NCBI GenBank assembly: GCA_033850885.1
Contig: JAWWPG010000064.1
Span: 133,363 to 197,362 of the forward strand
DNA length: 64,000 nucleotides
Reading direction: 5' to 3'
From: JAWWPG01 sp033850885
GTDB lineage: Bacteria; Actinomycetota; Actinomycetes; Propionibacteriales; Nocardioidaceae
In this document: positions 63,880-64,000 of the stretch, piece after piece
How positions within the stretch are numbered: the stretch's first letter is position 1
How the letters are laid out: the number at the start of each line of letters is the position of its first letter
Notes under the pieces: generated by a model
Told to the model about the DNA's origin: nothing
Database searches by the model: none
What the model saw: only the letters and a program-made list of their open reading frames with translations
Translations under genes and position numbers: made by a program

Positions 63880-64000
63880 TGTCTGGTTTCACGACATAGT
63901 TGGCACCTGTCTCGCGACATAGTTGGCATCTCTTGTGGAGGTGGCCATCATGTCCAAGTCGCGGTTGATTATCACCGCCGCAGTTGTCGAGGGGCGCTCG
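63880..64000 (+). mobile_element. Left end of an IS481-like insertion sequence, cut by the window edge
   Basis: The element seems to start at TGTCTGG (63880), a TG-type end. Two direct copies of CGACATAGTTGGCA follow at 63892-63905 and 63915-63928, the kind of multiple transposase-binding repeat seen at IS ends. A transposase start follows at 63950. The other end and any target duplication lie outside the window. Confidence 0.6.
63950..64000 (+). CDS. IS481-family transposase, N-terminal fragment only
   Basis: Only 17 codons are visible (MSKSRLIITAAVVEGRS), running off the window. A GGAGG at 63937-63941 supports the ATG at 63950. The opening sequence resembles IS481-type transposases of actinobacteria, which begin with a similar segment before their HTH domain and DDE core. 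The identification depends on this short start plus the end repeats. Confidence 0.6.
   Translation, partial: MSKSRLIITAAVVEGRS

Overview
The window is high-GC, densely packed DNA with many GTG starts and 1-4 base start/stop overlaps. It carries a mycothiol conjugate amidase gene, class II fructose-bisphosphatase, a short-chain Z-prenyl diphosphate synthase and a wax-ester/diacylglycerol acyltransferase. These point to an actinobacterial chromosome; Nocardioidaceae/Propionibacteriales is my guess, not something the sequence proves. No rRNA, tRNA, CRISPR array or replication origin was seen. The DNA is mainly chromosomal, with the start of an IS481-type insertion sequence at the right edge.

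Layout. 0.1-5.5 kb: secreted GDPD-like protein, rmuC, a DUF6542-type membrane protein, ispH, divergent xseA-xseB. 5.5-10.3 kb: a DUF4245-type gene, then a molybdate operon (HTH-Mop regulator, modA, modB, modC), then glpX. 10.4-15.1 kb: a drug-efflux operon (DHA2 transporter, MarR regulator, alpha/beta hydrolase) convergent with a WS/DGAT gene. 15.2-18.6 kb: PIG-L deacetylase, divergent spermidine-synthase-like gene, arfB, fumC. 18.7-23.9 kb: transglycosylase-like protein, then an LpqY-SugABC-like carbohydrate importer. 24-31.2 kb: phoH, uppS-type prenyltransferase, DUF255 protein, small membrane protein, mca, DUF4307 protein, greA. 31.2-31.5 kb: a repeat- and palindrome-rich spacer. 31.5-40.4 kb: DrrAB-like exporter, ilvA, a second MarR/DHA2 pair, an orphan MutL-type ATPase, metB and a WYL regulator. 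40.4-55.6 kb: accessory enzymes (isochorismatase family, YdeI, SDR, zinc ADH, GNAT-Nudix fusion, msrA, rRNA/tRNA m5U methyltransferase, GT39, CorA, glutathionyl-hydroquinone-reductase-like protein, serine hydrolase, LLM flavoenzyme, BVMO-like enzyme, quinone oxidoreductase). 55.6-58.2 kb: cystathionine beta-synthase and an SGNH hydrolase. 58.3-60 kb: DUF4287 protein and a phage-lysin-like three-domain protein. 60-63.9 kb: sugar porter, medium-chain dehydrogenase and SorC/DeoR-type regulator, with matching palindromic sites.

The backbone (cbs, metB, greA, DUF4307, mca, small membrane protein, DUF255, Z-prenyl synthase, phoH, fum, glpX, DUF4245, xseBA, ispH, DUF6542) is, from memory, the block found around Rv1075c-Rv1111c in Mycobacterium tuberculosis. 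Against it, the inserted modules stand out: modABC between DUF4245 and glpX, about 16 kb of accessory enzymes between metB and cbs, and no hemolysin III gene between the DUF255 gene and the prenyltransferase. 

No wholly new system can be claimed from sequence alone. The best leads are the mutL-metB-WYL cluster with no mutase in view, the SorC-type regulon with paired operators beside an IS element, the fused HTH-Mop regulator heading modABC, a signal-less three-domain lysin, and the palindrome-rich spacers at 18.7 and 31.3 kb.
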